DNA from: JANQEU01 sp965228045
GTDB lineage: Bacteria; Bacteroidota; Bacteroidia; Cytophagales; Cyclobacteriaceae
Length of the DNA stretch: 64,000 nucleotides
Assembly (NCBI GenBank): GCA_965228045.1
Contig: OZ245789.1
Location: forward strand, 3,658,001 to 3,722,000
Direction of reading: 5' to 3'
Shown here piece by piece: positions 51,756 through 61,773 of the stretch. The notes below the pieces were generated by a model that was not told where the DNA came from, searched no databases, and saw nothing but the letters and a program-made list of their open reading frames with translations. Each line of letters opens with the position of its first letter. The first letter of the stretch is position 1. The position numbers and the translations under genes are program-made.

Positions 51756-52861
51756 GCGATCAATTCGATTATTTCGTTGGCTATATCCAATGAGGCATTC
51801 GGATGTGCCATGGCACCTATGTTTTCACCCAGCTTCTTAAGTTGATCTTCCGATTCCATCAATTTGATGGCCTCATCGATCAGGGTCTCCGGCGCATCTT
51901 TATCTGTAATCATGATGGCCGCTTCTCTTTCCACCAATGCTTTCGCATTTTTAGTCTGGTGATCCTCCGCCACATTGGGGCTGGGAACAAGTATGGTAGG
52001 CTTTGCGGTAAGCATAAGCTCAGCAATTGAAAGCGCTCCGGCCCGGCTGATCACCAGGTCCGCCACCGCGTAGGCATACCTCATTTGTGAGATAAAATCA
52101 TGAATCCTGACCAGACCAAGATCCATGTCAGCAGTGTTGGCCTTTATATTTTCATAGTAGAAGCTTCCGGTTTGCCAGACAAGTTGTACATCGTGCTCTC
52201 TTAGCTTTTGCAATCCACTGAAAATGCTTTCGTTGATGGTCCTTGCCCCGAGGCTTCCGCCAATTACCAGTATCGTTTTCTTGCTACTGTCTATCTTAAA
52301 GAATTCGTAAGCCTGCTCCATCTGAGAAGGACGAAGCACAAGGTTGCTTCTAACAGGATTGCCCGTCACAACAAGCTTTTCGGCCGGGAAATATTTCTCC
52401 ATTCCTTCATGGGCAACACATATTTTCGTGACATTTCCACTGAGCCACTTATTGGTCAATCCCGCATAGGAATTTTGTTCCTGTATCAATGTCGGGACCT
52501 TCCTGATCGATGCCGCATAAAGTAACGGTCCGCTTGCATAACCCCCAACCCCCACCACAGCATGTGGTTTAAAATCCTTGATCAACTTAAAAGACCTGAT
52601 GATGCTGGATATAAGTTTTACCGGGAAAAGTAGATTGTTAAAGGTGACCTTTCGCTGAATACCGCTGATCCAAAGCCCAACAATTTCAAAGCCTGCCTCG
52701 GGCACCCTGGTCATCTCCATTCTTCCTTTGGCACCCACAAACAGGATGTCCACATCATTCAGAATCTCCTTCAGGGCCTGGGCAATGGATATGGCCGGGA
52801 AGATATGACCTCCAGTGCCTCCTCCGCTTATCATGATCCGATATGGTCCCTTCTCTGGCAT
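51752..52861 (-). CDS. murG: UDP-N-acetylglucosamine--N-acetylmuramyl-(pentapeptide) pyrophosphoryl-undecaprenol GlcNAc transferase
   Basis: MurG converts lipid I to lipid II at the inner face of the membrane. The 369-aa GT28 protein has GGGTGGH at 13-19, HAVVGVGGYASGPLLYA near 99-115 and GGSLGA near 201, with a donor-site ISRAGALSIAEL segment near 273. It starts in a one-base overlap with the ftsW stop and overlaps murC by four bases. Confidence 0.97.
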   Translation of the reverse strand: MPEKGPYRIMISGGGTGGHIFPAISIAQALKEILNDVDILFVGAKGRMEMTRVPEAGFEIVGLWISGIQRKVTFNNLLFPVKLISSIIRSFKLIKDFKPHAVVGVGGYASGPLLYAASIRKVPTLIQEQNSYAGLTNKWLSGNVTKICVAHEGMEKYFPAEKLVVTGNPVRSNLVLRPSQMEQAYEFFKIDSSKKTILVIGGSLGARTINESIFSGLQKLREHDVQLVWQTGSFYYENIKANTADMDLGLVRIHDFISQMRYAYAVADLVISRAGALSIAELMLTAKPTILVPSPNVAEDHQTKNAKALVEREAAIMITDKDAPETLIDEAIKLMESEDQLKKLGENIGAMAHPNASLDIANEIIELIA

Positions 52862-54012
52862 TAAGCGGCTTCTTTAAATTGGTTTGAAAAGGAACTGTGG
52901 ATTCTGTCAATCTCTCCTCGCGTTACACTCAGAATGATTCCAAGTGACAGCCCGGTAAACAACTGAGAAGTACCTCCCATTGAGATAAGCGGCAGTGTCA
53001 ACCCGGTAATTGGACCTAATCCTACTGCCACCCCCATATTGACCATTGCCTGCATCACCAGCGCAAAACTCAATCCTGCGGAAAGCAAACCACCATAAGC
53101 GCGATCACTTTCCATCGATGCCTTCATGCCGCGGTACAATAAGGCCAGGTATAGCATCAGGATGATGCAACCACCGATCAGACCATATTCTTCCAGGATT
53201 ATCGCATAGATAAAATCCGAATATGCCTGCGGCAGGTAATTTCTTTGATCACTCTGTCCGGGTCCCTTGCCCACCAGGCCTCCGGTAGCGATGGCGATAT
53301 AAGCCTGCTTCGCCTGGAAAGGTGTATCCTTCTGCATGAACTCCTCTACCCTGCTGATCGCTGTTTCACCTCGTTGTCCGAAAGACAAAGCTGAAAAACC
53401 AGCCACACCGCCGATTATGATCAACATGGCCAGATAGCGTACTGGCACTCGACCTATAAAGAGTACCACCATACACGTCCCGAATAGTAAGAGTGCACTG
53501 GAAATATTGGTCATAGCGATCAGGCCACATATCAAACCGATCCAGAGCAACATCGGAATGATGGCCTTTTGAAAGTCATGAATGTTATGTTGTCTTTTAG
53601 AGAGCATGCTTGCCAGGGTGACGAGAAGTGCCAGCTTTGCCAGATCTGAAGGCTGGAATGCCAGATTAAGTCCGGGAATGGTGAACCAACGGGAAGCTTC
53701 ATTGATGTTTGTGCCAAACTTCCAGGTGAAAATGAGCAATGGAACAGAAATCCAAAGCACCAATCTTGAGATTCGCGAATAATATCTAAAGTCAATTCTA
53801 TGGGCCAGCCACATGGCAAAAAGGCTCAATGCCACAAGCATGGTATGTTTCATCAGGTAATGCTCGGTGTCACCTTTCATCATCATGTAGCTTAGACTGC
53901 CCGTGGCGCTATAAACAACGAGGATGCTGAAAAGCGAAAGGACGATGACGATGAACCAGATGATCGGATCACCTTTCAGATTTCGATATATAAAGTCTTT
54001 AACAGTATTCAT
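52861..54012 (-). CDS. ftsW: Septal peptidoglycan polymerase FtsW (SEDS family)
   Basis: FtsW is the SEDS glycosyltransferase partner of FtsI. About 383 aa from the ATG at 54012, which shares a base with the murD stop; a TTG one codon earlier also fits. About ten membrane spans are visible. Family motifs include AFQPSDLAKLAL, the PQAYSDFIYAIILEEYGLIG loop near 265-284 and the final LTLPLISMGGTSQL. It lies between murD and murG, each in direct overlap. Confidence 0.96.
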   Translation of the reverse strand: MNTVKDFIYRNLKGDPIIWFIVIVLSLFSILVVYSATGSLSYMMMKGDTEHYLMKHTMLVALSLFAMWLAHRIDFRYYSRISRLVLWISVPLLIFTWKFGTNINEASRWFTIPGLNLAFQPSDLAKLALLVTLASMLSKRQHNIHDFQKAIIPMLLWIGLICGLIAMTNISSALLLFGTCMVVLFIGRVPVRYLAMLIIIGGVAGFSALSFGQRGETAISRVEEFMQKDTPFQAKQAYIAIATGGLVGKGPGQSDQRNYLPQAYSDFIYAIILEEYGLIGGCIILMLYLALLYRGMKASMESDRAYGGLLSAGLSFALVMQAMVNMGVAVGLGPITGLTLPLISMGGTSQLFTGLSLGIILSVTRGEIDRIHSSFSNQFKEAA

Positions 54013-55385
54013 CAACCCACATTTTCATTGTTAAAGGACATGACGGCATCTCTGAATTGATCACCCCTGTCCATGTAATTCTTAAATCGATCGAAGCTGG
54101 CACATGCCGGAGAAAGCAGGACCACATCGCCCGGTTTTGCCCATGTTTTGGCAATATCCACTACACTGGTCATGGTAGTAGCTTCCGCAAAAAGTGAAAG
54201 CTCTTCCTGAAATGAGTCCCTCAGTAACTTATCTTTTTTGCCAATACAGATAAGTCCTTTCACCTTACTTCGAACCAGCTCACTGATCTGCGCGTATTCG
54301 TTTCCTTTGTCTACTCCACCTGCCACCCAGATGATGGGTGCATCTATTCCCTCCAATGCATAGTAAACTGCATCTACATTAGTAGCCTTCGAGTCATTGA
54401 TGTATTTGACCCCATTCACCTCAGCGATCAACTCCAGTCTGTGAGGGGCATTTTTGAATGAATTCAATCCATTTAGAATCTCTTTTGTTTCGACACCTAC
54501 GGACATTGCGGAAAGCACAGCCGCCATGGTATTCAGCATATTATGCCGACCGATAAGATTGATTTCCGCAACGGGTATTCTCTCATCAAATTCAATTCCG
54601 GCAAAAGTGGAATTGAATACCAGGTGCTGCCCGTCTATAAATGCTCCTTCGATGTTCTTGTCCATAGCGGATATAGCGAAAAGTGTGGCCGGGATCTTGC
54701 GATCTGCCATTTCTTTTACAATGGACTCGCTGTCCTGAGTGTAAATGAAGATTTCGCTTCCGGACATATTCTCTGTTATCCTGAACTTGCTATTGACATA
54801 CTTTTCAAAGTCATTGTTATAGCGATCCAGGTGATCAGGTGTAATGTTCAGGAGAACCGCGACATCGGGTCTGAACCGGATGATCCCGTCCAGCTGAAAA
54901 CTGCTGACTTCGACCACGTAATAGTCATATCCTCCCTCAGCTACCTTGCCCGCCAGACTGAAGCCTACATTGCCGGTAAGGGCCGCTTTGTATCCTGCCT
55001 CACTTAACAAATGATGCGCGAGTAACGTAGTAGTGGTCTTCCCATTGGTACCGGTAATGGCTATCACTTTAGCACCTTTGGGTAAATGCTGATATGCAAA
55101 TTCGATTTCCGAGATAACAGGGATTTTTTTGCTCTTCAGTTTGAGAACAATCGGAACATCATCAGGTATACCAGGGCTTTTGACTACAATGTCGGAATTA
55201 AGTATTCTGGACTCCGTGTGTTTGTTTTCCTCGAAGGGGATGCCAAGTGCCGCAAACTCCCCCTTCTGTTCATCGGAAATAGAGCCGTTGTCAGAAAGAA
55301 ATGCATCATACTTATTGGTAACAGCCAATTTTGCCGCACCCAGACCGCTTTCACCTGCACCCAATATGACCACCTTCTTGCTCAT
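54012..55385 (-). CDS. murD: UDP-N-acetylmuramoylalanine--D-glutamate ligase
   Basis: MurD adds D-glutamate to UDP-MurNAc-L-Ala. The 457-aa protein has the N-terminal ILGAGESGLGAA at 7-18, the ATP loop GTNGKTTTT at 112-120, KSPGIP at 69-74 and NDSKATN in the C-terminal region. Its ATG overlaps the stop of the unknown 122-aa gene (ATGA), so the two are translationally coupled. Confidence 0.97.
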   Translation of the reverse strand: MSKKVVILGAGESGLGAAKLAVTNKYDAFLSDNGSISDEQKGEFAALGIPFEENKHTESRILNSDIVVKSPGIPDDVPIVLKLKSKKIPVISEIEFAYQHLPKGAKVIAITGTNGKTTTTLLAHHLLSEAGYKAALTGNVGFSLAGKVAEGGYDYYVVEVSSFQLDGIIRFRPDVAVLLNITPDHLDRYNNDFEKYVNSKFRITENMSGSEIFIYTQDSESIVKEMADRKIPATLFAISAMDKNIEGAFIDGQHLVFNSTFAGIEFDERIPVAEINLIGRHNMLNTMAAVLSAMSVGVETKEILNGLNSFKNAPHRLELIAEVNGVKYINDSKATNVDAVYYALEGIDAPIIWVAGGVDKGNEYAQISELVRSKVKGLICIGKKDKLLRDSFQEELSLFAEATTMTSVVDIAKTWAKPGDVVLLSPACASFDRFKNYMDRGDQFRDAVMSFNNENVG

Positions 55386-55750
55386 ATCTCTTCGTTGACC
55401 CTCCTTTCAATTATCTTATCACATGCCAGGCTGTAGATGTTTAATACCTCATACCCATAATTCACAAATTCCTCCAGTGGCTTGAATTTTCTCGCCTTCA
55501 CGATTTCCGCCATCCTGTCAAGCTCGTAGACTACCTCATCCATTTCCTCTTCCATTTTCTCCATCACCACACCAAAACGCATCTCGGTTTTAGCCTCCAA
55601 AAGCTTGGGAAAAAGAACGTCCATTCGCTTAAGCGATCTTATCATCGTGGATGTCATGATCACGATCTGGCCACCAGGCAGCAGCTGAGTGATCTTGGTG
55701 GCCGCCTTCTGTAGCTTTATATTTCTTTCTGATATCTGTTTTAAGTTCAT
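55382..55750 (-). CDS. Unknown 122-aa protein encoded within the dcw cluster
   Basis: This protein is not recognised. It is soluble and predicted to be mostly helical. A basic N-terminal helix (LKQISERNIKLQKAATKI) is followed by a short hydrophobic strand-like stretch (GGQIVIMTSTMI) and an acidic, coiled-coil-prone helix (MEKMEEEMDEVVYELDRMAEI). It lies 8 bp after mraY and overlaps murD by four bases, in a position where many bacteria have only Mur genes. It has the same codon flavour as its neighbours. A regulator or scaffold of precursor synthesis or division is a reasonable guess from position only. Confidence 0.82.
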   Translation of the reverse strand: MNLKQISERNIKLQKAATKITQLLPGGQIVIMTSTMIRSLKRMDVLFPKLLEAKTEMRFGVVMEKMEEEMDEVVYELDRMAEIVKARKFKPLEEFVNYGYEVLNIYSLACDKIIERRVNEEI

Positions 55751-55758
55751 TGTGAGTC

Positions 55759-56937
55759 CTATCTAAGTTTTAATGTTGCCAAAGTGAGAATTCCCAACAG
55801 GATCCCGATGGTCCAAAACCTGGTTACGATCTTGGCTTCAGCCAATCCTTTTTTCTGATAATGATGGTGCAGTGGTGACATCAGGAATATCCTGCGACCT
55901 TCGCCATACTTTTTCTTTGTGTATTTGAAATAACCCACCTGAAGGACCACGGAGAGGTTCTCAATCAGGAAGATCCCGCACAGTAACGGAATCAGGAATT
56001 CCTTTCTAACCAATATTGCAAGTACTGCTATTACGGCTCCTATTGATAAGCTACCAGTATCTCCCATAAAGACCTGCGCCGGATAAGAGTTGTACCAAAG
56101 GAAGCCTATACATGCTCCTACAAACGCTGTACAGAATATCACGATCTCGGAGGAGTAAGGGATGAACATGATGTTGAGGTAATCAGAAAAAATGGCGTTG
56201 CCTGACAGATAAGCAAGTATGGCGAGGGTAAGCCCAATGATGGCAGAAGTACCCGCCGCCAGGCCATCAATGCCATCAGTGATATTGGCACCGTTACTTA
56301 CAGCCGTGATAATAAAGATTACGATCAGTACATAAACGACGAACGTAAAATCCGCCAGCACATCAGGTAAAAACCAGTCATATTGAAATTCATTGTCTTT
56401 GAAAAAAGGAATGGTAGTGGTGGCCGATTTCATGTCATTGTATCCACTTTCGGTGAACTCCCTGATGACGATGTCAGGATGAAAAACGACCACAAGTCCC
56501 ACGACAAGTCCCAGTACGATCTGACCCACAATCTTGAATTGGCCATGCAGACCCCGCTTGTTTTTTCTTTTGATCTTCAGATAATCATCCAAAAAGCCGA
56601 TCATCCCCATCCATAAGGCAGAAACCATCAGCAGAATCACATAGATGTTATCAATCTGAGCGAATAATAGGGTCGGGATGAGGATCCCTCCTATGATGAT
56701 CAGACCACCCATAGTGGGAGTACCTTCTTTTTGCTTTTGGCCTTCAAGCCCCAGGTCTCGGACCGTTTCTCCCAGTTGCCATTTCTCCAGTTGTCTGATC
56801 AGGTATTTACCGAAATACATGGTGATCAGGAGTGAAATCACAGCCGCCATACCCGCTCTGAAGGATATGTACTGGAATACTCCCGCTCCCATCAGGTCAA
56901 ACTTCTTATCTAGATAATCAAACAGGTAATACAGCAT
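55759..56937 (-). CDS. mraY: Phospho-N-acetylmuramoyl-pentapeptide transferase
   Basis: MraY makes lipid I from UDP-MurNAc-pentapeptide and undecaprenyl phosphate. The 392-aa protein has about ten membrane spans and the family motifs GTPTMGGL near 73-80, GFLDDYLK near 114-121, NGANITDGIDGLAAGT near 215-230 and FMGDTGSLSIG near 290. The histidine-rich SPLHHHYQKKG loop comes near the end. It overlaps murE by one base. Confidence 0.97.
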   Translation of the reverse strand: MLYYLFDYLDKKFDLMGAGVFQYISFRAGMAAVISLLITMYFGKYLIRQLEKWQLGETVRDLGLEGQKQKEGTPTMGGLIIIGGILIPTLLFAQIDNIYVILLMVSALWMGMIGFLDDYLKIKRKNKRGLHGQFKIVGQIVLGLVVGLVVVFHPDIVIREFTESGYNDMKSATTTIPFFKDNEFQYDWFLPDVLADFTFVVYVLIVIFIITAVSNGANITDGIDGLAAGTSAIIGLTLAILAYLSGNAIFSDYLNIMFIPYSSEIVIFCTAFVGACIGFLWYNSYPAQVFMGDTGSLSIGAVIAVLAILVRKEFLIPLLCGIFLIENLSVVLQVGYFKYTKKKYGEGRRIFLMSPLHHHYQKKGLAEAKIVTRFWTIGILLGILTLATLKLR

Positions 56938-58394
56938 CAGTTTTGATTTAGGATTTGGTCCAACACTTCTTTATCATCAAAATGATGTCTGACACCATTG
57001 ACTTCCTGGTAGGTTTCGTGGCCCTTTCCAGCTACCAGAATGATGTCTCCTTTCTGGGCAAGGTTACATGCAGTCCGGATGGCCTCTTTCCTGTCGGTGA
57101 TCCTCATAGTGGACCTTTGACGTGTTTTCGGGACACCTTCATACATTTCATCGAGGATTACCTCCGGATCTTCCGTCCTTGGATTGTCAGAGGTCAAAAT
57201 CACCTTTTCACTAAAGCGACAGGCTATGGCCGCCATTTTAGGTCTTTTCGTTTTGTCACGATCTCCCCCACAACCCACCACTGTGATCACCACTTCATTT
57301 TTGGACCTCAGATCTTCAATGGTCGACAAAACATTTTCCAGTGCGTCCGGAGTATGTGCATAGTCGACCAGTGCCAGAATATTCGCAGAATTCGTAATGT
57401 ATTCGAACCGGCCCCGGGCTCCTGATACTTCGGACAACTGTGTCAGCACATCTTCAGCATCCTCTCCGAGCAAACAACCAGTAGCATAGGCAGTTAGCAG
57501 GTTATAGGCATTAAATTTACCAATGAGCTTAAACCATACACTTTTACCATCGAGGTCAAGCTCAAGCCCCTGCAACGTATTGTGCAAAATCTTGGCTTTA
57601 AAATCCGCCATCGAATTCAACGCATAAGTGCTTTTCTCTGCTGCCGTGTTCTGCAGCATGATCTTTCCTCTTTTGTCATCTACATTGACAAGGGCAAATG
57701 CCGCTCCGGGTAGATTGTCAAACAGAATCTTCTTTGCTTTAATGTATTCATCCATGGACTTGTGGTAGTCCAGGTGATCATGTGAAATATTGGTGAAAAT
57801 GCCTCCGGCGTAATGAATTCCTGCTACTCTGTTTTGAACCAAAGCATGGGAGCTCACCTCCATGAAAGCATGTGTGCAGCCCTGTATGACCATCTCCTTT
57901 AACAGCTTATTGAGCTCTAAAGCATCCGGCGTGGTATAACTGGCATCCATGACCCTTTCACCTATCTTATTCTCTACAGTTGAAATAAGTCCTGCTTTGT
58001 AGCCAAGCTTACCGAAAAGCTCATGAAGCAGCGTGACCGTAGTCGTCTTGCCGTTCGTCCCCGTGACCCCAACAAGTTTAAGCTTGAAGGATGGTCTCCC
58101 GTAAAAATTAGAAGCAACTATCCCTAAAGCTTCCGCGGAGTTTTCGCTTTCGATGACCGTCACATCCTTATAGGTATCTTTCGGGACCTGCTCGCATATG
58201 ATCGCTGCGGCCCCCTTTTCTACGGATGAAGAGATGTAGTCATGACCATCCACTGTCAGCCCCTTCACCGCAACGAAAAGACTTCCTTTACCAACCTTCC
58301 TGGAGTCGAAACAGACATCATTGATTTCCAGATCCCTGGATCCGGTAATCGACTTCAGGCGTACGCCAAACAATATGTCCGTCAGACTAGCCAA
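56937..58394 (-). CDS. murE: UDP-N-acetylmuramoyl-L-alanyl-D-glutamate--2,6-diaminopimelate ligase
   Basis: MurE adds the third residue of the stem peptide. The 485-aa protein has the ATP loop GTNGKTT at 112-118. The specificity motif DNPR at 403-406 indicates meso-diaminopimelate rather than lysine. The start is TTG at 58394, overlapping the ftsI stop by eight bases; no Met occurs before the conserved LTDILFG region. murF, the next enzyme in the pathway, is absent from the cluster. Confidence 0.96.
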   Translation of the reverse strand: MASLTDILFGVRLKSITGSRDLEINDVCFDSRKVGKGSLFVAVKGLTVDGHDYISSSVEKGAAAIICEQVPKDTYKDVTVIESENSAEALGIVASNFYGRPSFKLKLVGVTGTNGKTTTVTLLHELFGKLGYKAGLISTVENKIGERVMDASYTTPDALELNKLLKEMVIQGCTHAFMEVSSHALVQNRVAGIHYAGGIFTNISHDHLDYHKSMDEYIKAKKILFDNLPGAAFALVNVDDKRGKIMLQNTAAEKSTYALNSMADFKAKILHNTLQGLELDLDGKSVWFKLIGKFNAYNLLTAYATGCLLGEDAEDVLTQLSEVSGARGRFEYITNSANILALVDYAHTPDALENVLSTIEDLRSKNEVVITVVGCGGDRDKTKRPKMAAIACRFSEKVILTSDNPRTEDPEVILDEMYEGVPKTRQRSTMRITDRKEAIRTACNLAQKGDIILVAGKGHETYQEVNGVRHHFDDKEVLDQILNQN

Positions 58395-60489
58395 GGGTGA
58401 TCTTTATTTTATTGTCATCAATTACCCTTCTACCAGGCCATATGGATTGTTCTTTTACGCGGCCTCTACCTTCAATAGAGACCTCCAACCCGGCATTTTC
58501 AAGGATATAAATGGCATCCCTCAAAGTCATCCCCCGTACATCAGGCACAGTACCATTATGAACAGGGTTCTCATGCCACATAACCGCGTTTCCGGAGATG
58601 CCTGTTTTTACCCACGTAGCTTCTTCATCTACTGTATGATTGGAAATCCCCAACTCATTGCAGATCATAGCAAGGTCATCTTTCTTACCGGATTTTATCA
58701 CAGGGAAAATCCCGGTAAAATCCGCCTCGGCCACCAGATAGTTATCGTGTATTTCGATCTCGGTGGCGTAAATTTTATCAGCTATTTCCTTGAAGACAGG
58801 AGCAGAAACGTCACTGCCGTAAATCTGATAGCCTTTGGGATTGTCAATGACCACAATGCAACTGTATTTCGGCGCTTCCGCCGGAAAATAGCCCACAAAA
58901 GAGGTATAATATTGATTGGTGTACCTGCCGTTTTTAACCTTTTTGGCCGTCCCCGTCTTACCCGCCACCTTGTACTTGGTATCGCTGATGCTTTGGGCAG
59001 TTCCATTTTTTACCACACCCTCAAGCATGACCTTTAATTTCCGGAGTGTCTCTTTCGAGCAAACAGCCTTGTTTAATACCGTGGTCCCATATTCTTCCAG
59101 GGTTCTGTCAGCATTTCTGATCGATTTCACAATCACTGGCTGGATCATCTTTCCATTATTGGCAATGGCGTTGTAGAGCGTTAGTGTATGTAACGGAGTC
59201 ATTTTTAACTCATAGCCATGTGACATCCAGGGGAGTGTGGTGCCACTCCATGTAGTATCTGATGGTTGCTTGATGTAAGGTTTACCTTCACCAACCATCT
59301 GAAAACCAATGGGTTTGGATAGACCAATGCCGTTCAGGTAATCCACAAATCGCTGTGGGTCAGACCCGAAATGCTCGGTAATAAGTTTCGCTGTCCCGAT
59401 GTTTGAAGACTTTTCAAAAACCTCCTGAACTGTCAAAACCCCGTAACCACCAGGCTTGTGGTCTTTCATCACCTGATCGAAAAAATGATACTCACCATCT
59501 TCCGTATCAACCGTATCCTCCAACTGCACATTGGAGTCCTCCAGCAATGCGATCATACTTGCCAACTTGAAGGTAGAACCTGGTTCACGAGATCCCTGGC
59601 TGCCCACGGCGTAGTTATAGCGTTCGTAGTATTTGCCTTCAGGTGTACGGCTCAGGTTGGACATCGCTTTGATCTCACCGGTATTTACCTCCATCAGCAC
59701 CACAGAGCCGTAATCTGCTTTGTGCTGAAGCAATGCTTTCAACAGTGCAGACTCCGCTATATCCTGAAGGTTAATGTCTAGCGTAGTCTCAATATCATAA
59801 CCATCTTTAGGTCGGATCTCCGTCCCGTCATAAATGGGTTTCCAACCCCCACCCGCCATCTTTTGATAAAGGGCTTTACCATCTCTTCCTGCCAACTGAC
59901 GGTTAAATGAGTACTCCAGCCCGACAGTTCCCCTGTTTTCGGCGTTGACCGTCCCTATAGTTCGAAGCCCAAGATGTGAAAATGGCAAAAACCTTCTTTC
60001 GACCTTTTCGAAGATGATCCCACCCTTCATCCGACCTTCCCGGAATATGGGCCAGCTCTCCATCATTTTTTTGTCCTGATAACCAATTTCCTGTCGGTTC
60101 AAAACCATATAGCGCCGACCTTTGGACCTGGCCTCCTGAATGATAAGCTTGTACTGGGAAGGCGTTCTATCGTTGTAAAACTTTGATAATAAATAGCTTA
60201 AGGAGTCTATATGGGACTTGTATAGTCCGTCCGATGGCAAGTAAGGATCAAACGCTACCTGATAGAACGGTAATGAAGTCGCAAGTAAGCTTCCGTTATC
60301 CGAATAGATATTGCCCCTGGTCGCGGGGGTCTTCATTATTTTTAGACCCATCGTTTGGGCCAGCTGTCTCCACTTATCGCCCTGCTCGTATTGAACAACA
60401 AAAGTGCGATAGACAATCGCACCGGAAAACAGAAAAACCACCAAAAAGGCGATCCGAACTCTCAGCAATATGGATTGTCTGATATTCAT
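58387..60489 (-). CDS. ftsI: Septal penicillin-binding protein (transpeptidase) with PASTA domain
   Basis: FtsI cross-links septal peptidoglycan. The 700-aa protein has one N-terminal span at about 10-30 and a PBP dimerisation domain (TRGNIYSDNG at 58-67). The transpeptidase has the STFK active-site Ser305, SSN at 361-363 and KTGTA at 511-515. A C-terminal PASTA domain (VPDVRGMTLRDAIYILENAG) is a feature shared with SpoVD-like PBPs and Bacteroidota FtsI. It overlaps ftsL by four bases and murE by eight. Confidence 0.96.
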   Translation of the reverse strand: MNIRQSILLRVRIAFLVVFLFSGAIVYRTFVVQYEQGDKWRQLAQTMGLKIMKTPATRGNIYSDNGSLLATSLPFYQVAFDPYLPSDGLYKSHIDSLSYLLSKFYNDRTPSQYKLIIQEARSKGRRYMVLNRQEIGYQDKKMMESWPIFREGRMKGGIIFEKVERRFLPFSHLGLRTIGTVNAENRGTVGLEYSFNRQLAGRDGKALYQKMAGGGWKPIYDGTEIRPKDGYDIETTLDINLQDIAESALLKALLQHKADYGSVVLMEVNTGEIKAMSNLSRTPEGKYYERYNYAVGSQGSREPGSTFKLASMIALLEDSNVQLEDTVDTEDGEYHFFDQVMKDHKPGGYGVLTVQEVFEKSSNIGTAKLITEHFGSDPQRFVDYLNGIGLSKPIGFQMVGEGKPYIKQPSDTTWSGTTLPWMSHGYELKMTPLHTLTLYNAIANNGKMIQPVIVKSIRNADRTLEEYGTTVLNKAVCSKETLRKLKVMLEGVVKNGTAQSISDTKYKVAGKTGTAKKVKNGRYTNQYYTSFVGYFPAEAPKYSCIVVIDNPKGYQIYGSDVSAPVFKEIADKIYATEIEIHDNYLVAEADFTGIFPVIKSGKKDDLAMICNELGISNHTVDEEATWVKTGISGNAVMWHENPVHNGTVPDVRGMTLRDAIYILENAGLEVSIEGRGRVKEQSIWPGRRVIDDNKIKITLG

Positions 60490-60851
60490 TCGGATAATTT
60501 GATTTTTTCGGGGGGTTCTGAGGATTCGATCAGTCCGAGTTTAGCAGCCTTTTTCATCACCTCGGACTGCTTGCTCGCATACATGTAATCGGCCTTGAGC
60601 GTAGTATAATCTGCACGCAGATCGTTTACCTCCTGCTCCAGGTTATTAATTGCTCTTACTTTTTTCTCGGCATAATGTCTGTTACCGATATAAGTGAGGC
60701 ATAGGACTGCTGTAAAAATGATCTGAGGCAGAAACTTGACATGGATCACCTCCGTCAGTGTCTGATCGATGCGCAGAAATCGCTCAATGGCAGAGAAGAA
60801 TCCGCCATTTCTTTTCTCTTTTCCAGGTAGTCGATATGTATTTACAGCCAT
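60486..60851 (-). CDS. ftsL: FtsL-like cell division protein
   Basis: This 121-aa small bitopic protein has a cytoplasmic basic N-terminus, one span (FLPQIIFTAVLCLTYIG, about residues 41-57) and a periplasmic coiled coil (NNLEQEVNDLRADYTTLKA). FtsL sequences are poorly conserved; the call rests on topology and on the position between rsmH (3 bp) and ftsI (4-bp overlap). It would form a complex with FtsQ and a FtsB-like protein. Confidence 0.85.
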   Translation of the reverse strand: MAVNTYRLPGKEKRNGGFFSAIERFLRIDQTLTEVIHVKFLPQIIFTAVLCLTYIGNRHYAEKKVRAINNLEQEVNDLRADYTTLKADYMYASKQSEVMKKAAKLGLIESSEPPEKIKLSE

Positions 60852-60854
60852 AAT

Positions 60855-61766
60855 TCAATTCTTTATTCCGATCCTGAGCCTTGCACTGCGTGCACGACTG
60901 TTGGATTTAATTTCTTCTTCATCTGGCATGATCGGTTTTCTCGTCAGAGGATCAAGTGGTCTTATCAGGTTGCCGTAAAAATCCTTTTCGGGTTTACCCT
61001 GGAAATTTCCGGTATTCATGAAGTTTTTCACGAGTCTATCCTCCATGGAGTGATAACTGATCACTACCAGTCTACCGTCCTTTTTCAGGCATTCCGCTGA
61101 TTGCGTCAACAAGTTTTTCAGCGCCTCCATTTCCTGGTTAACCTCTATTCGTATGGCCTGGAACAACTGAGCCAGGTACTTTTCCCGTTTCCCTTTTGGG
61201 GCAACCTGCTCCGCTACCTCTCTCAGCTCACCGGTGGTACTGAAAGCCGCCTGCTTTCGGGCTTCGATGATCTTCGATGCCAATGTCCTGGCATTGCGAA
61301 TGTCACCATAGTAGCTTAGGAGATGTATGAGGTCCTTTTCGGAATAGGTATTGAGAACGGTTTTTGCGTCAAGCGTACCCGACTGATCCATTCTCATGTC
61401 CAGTTCTCCGTCAAACCGGGTTGAAAATCCTCTTTCACCCACATCAAACTGATGGGAGGAGACACCCAGGTCCGCCAGGATACCATCTACGAATTCAGAT
61501 CCATGAAACTTCAGAAACCTTTTCAGGTCTTTGAAATTGGACGGTACAAAAATGAAAGAACGTTTTGTATCTGTCTGGAAATCAGCTGCATTTACCTCAG
61601 CATCAGGGTCCTGATCAAACACAATGAGCTTTCCGCTTGAAAGCTTTTTAAATATCTCCCTGGAATGGCCACCCCCACCGAAGGTTACATCTACGTAGAT
61701 GCCGCCGGTGCGAATGTTAAGTCCTTCGACACTTTCATTCAGCAGCACTGGCGTGTGGTACGACAT
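60855..61766 (-). CDS. rsmH: 16S rRNA (cytosine(1402)-N(4))-methyltransferase
   Basis: RsmH (MraW) methylates N4 of C1402 in 16S rRNA. The 303-aa protein opens HTPVLLNESVEGL, has the SAM motif YVDVTFGGGGHSREIF near 24-39, DGILADLGVSSHQFD near 94-108 and the late VVISYHSMEDRLVKNFM. It lies between mraZ (7 bp) and ftsL (3 bp), the classic dcw start. Confidence 0.97.
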   Translation of the reverse strand: MSYHTPVLLNESVEGLNIRTGGIYVDVTFGGGGHSREIFKKLSSGKLIVFDQDPDAEVNAADFQTDTKRSFIFVPSNFKDLKRFLKFHGSEFVDGILADLGVSSHQFDVGERGFSTRFDGELDMRMDQSGTLDAKTVLNTYSEKDLIHLLSYYGDIRNARTLASKIIEARKQAAFSTTGELREVAEQVAPKGKREKYLAQLFQAIRIEVNQEMEALKNLLTQSAECLKKDGRLVVISYHSMEDRLVKNFMNTGNFQGKPEKDFYGNLIRPLDPLTRKPIMPDEEEIKSNSRARSARLRIGIKN

Positions 61767-61773
61767 GGGCTGA

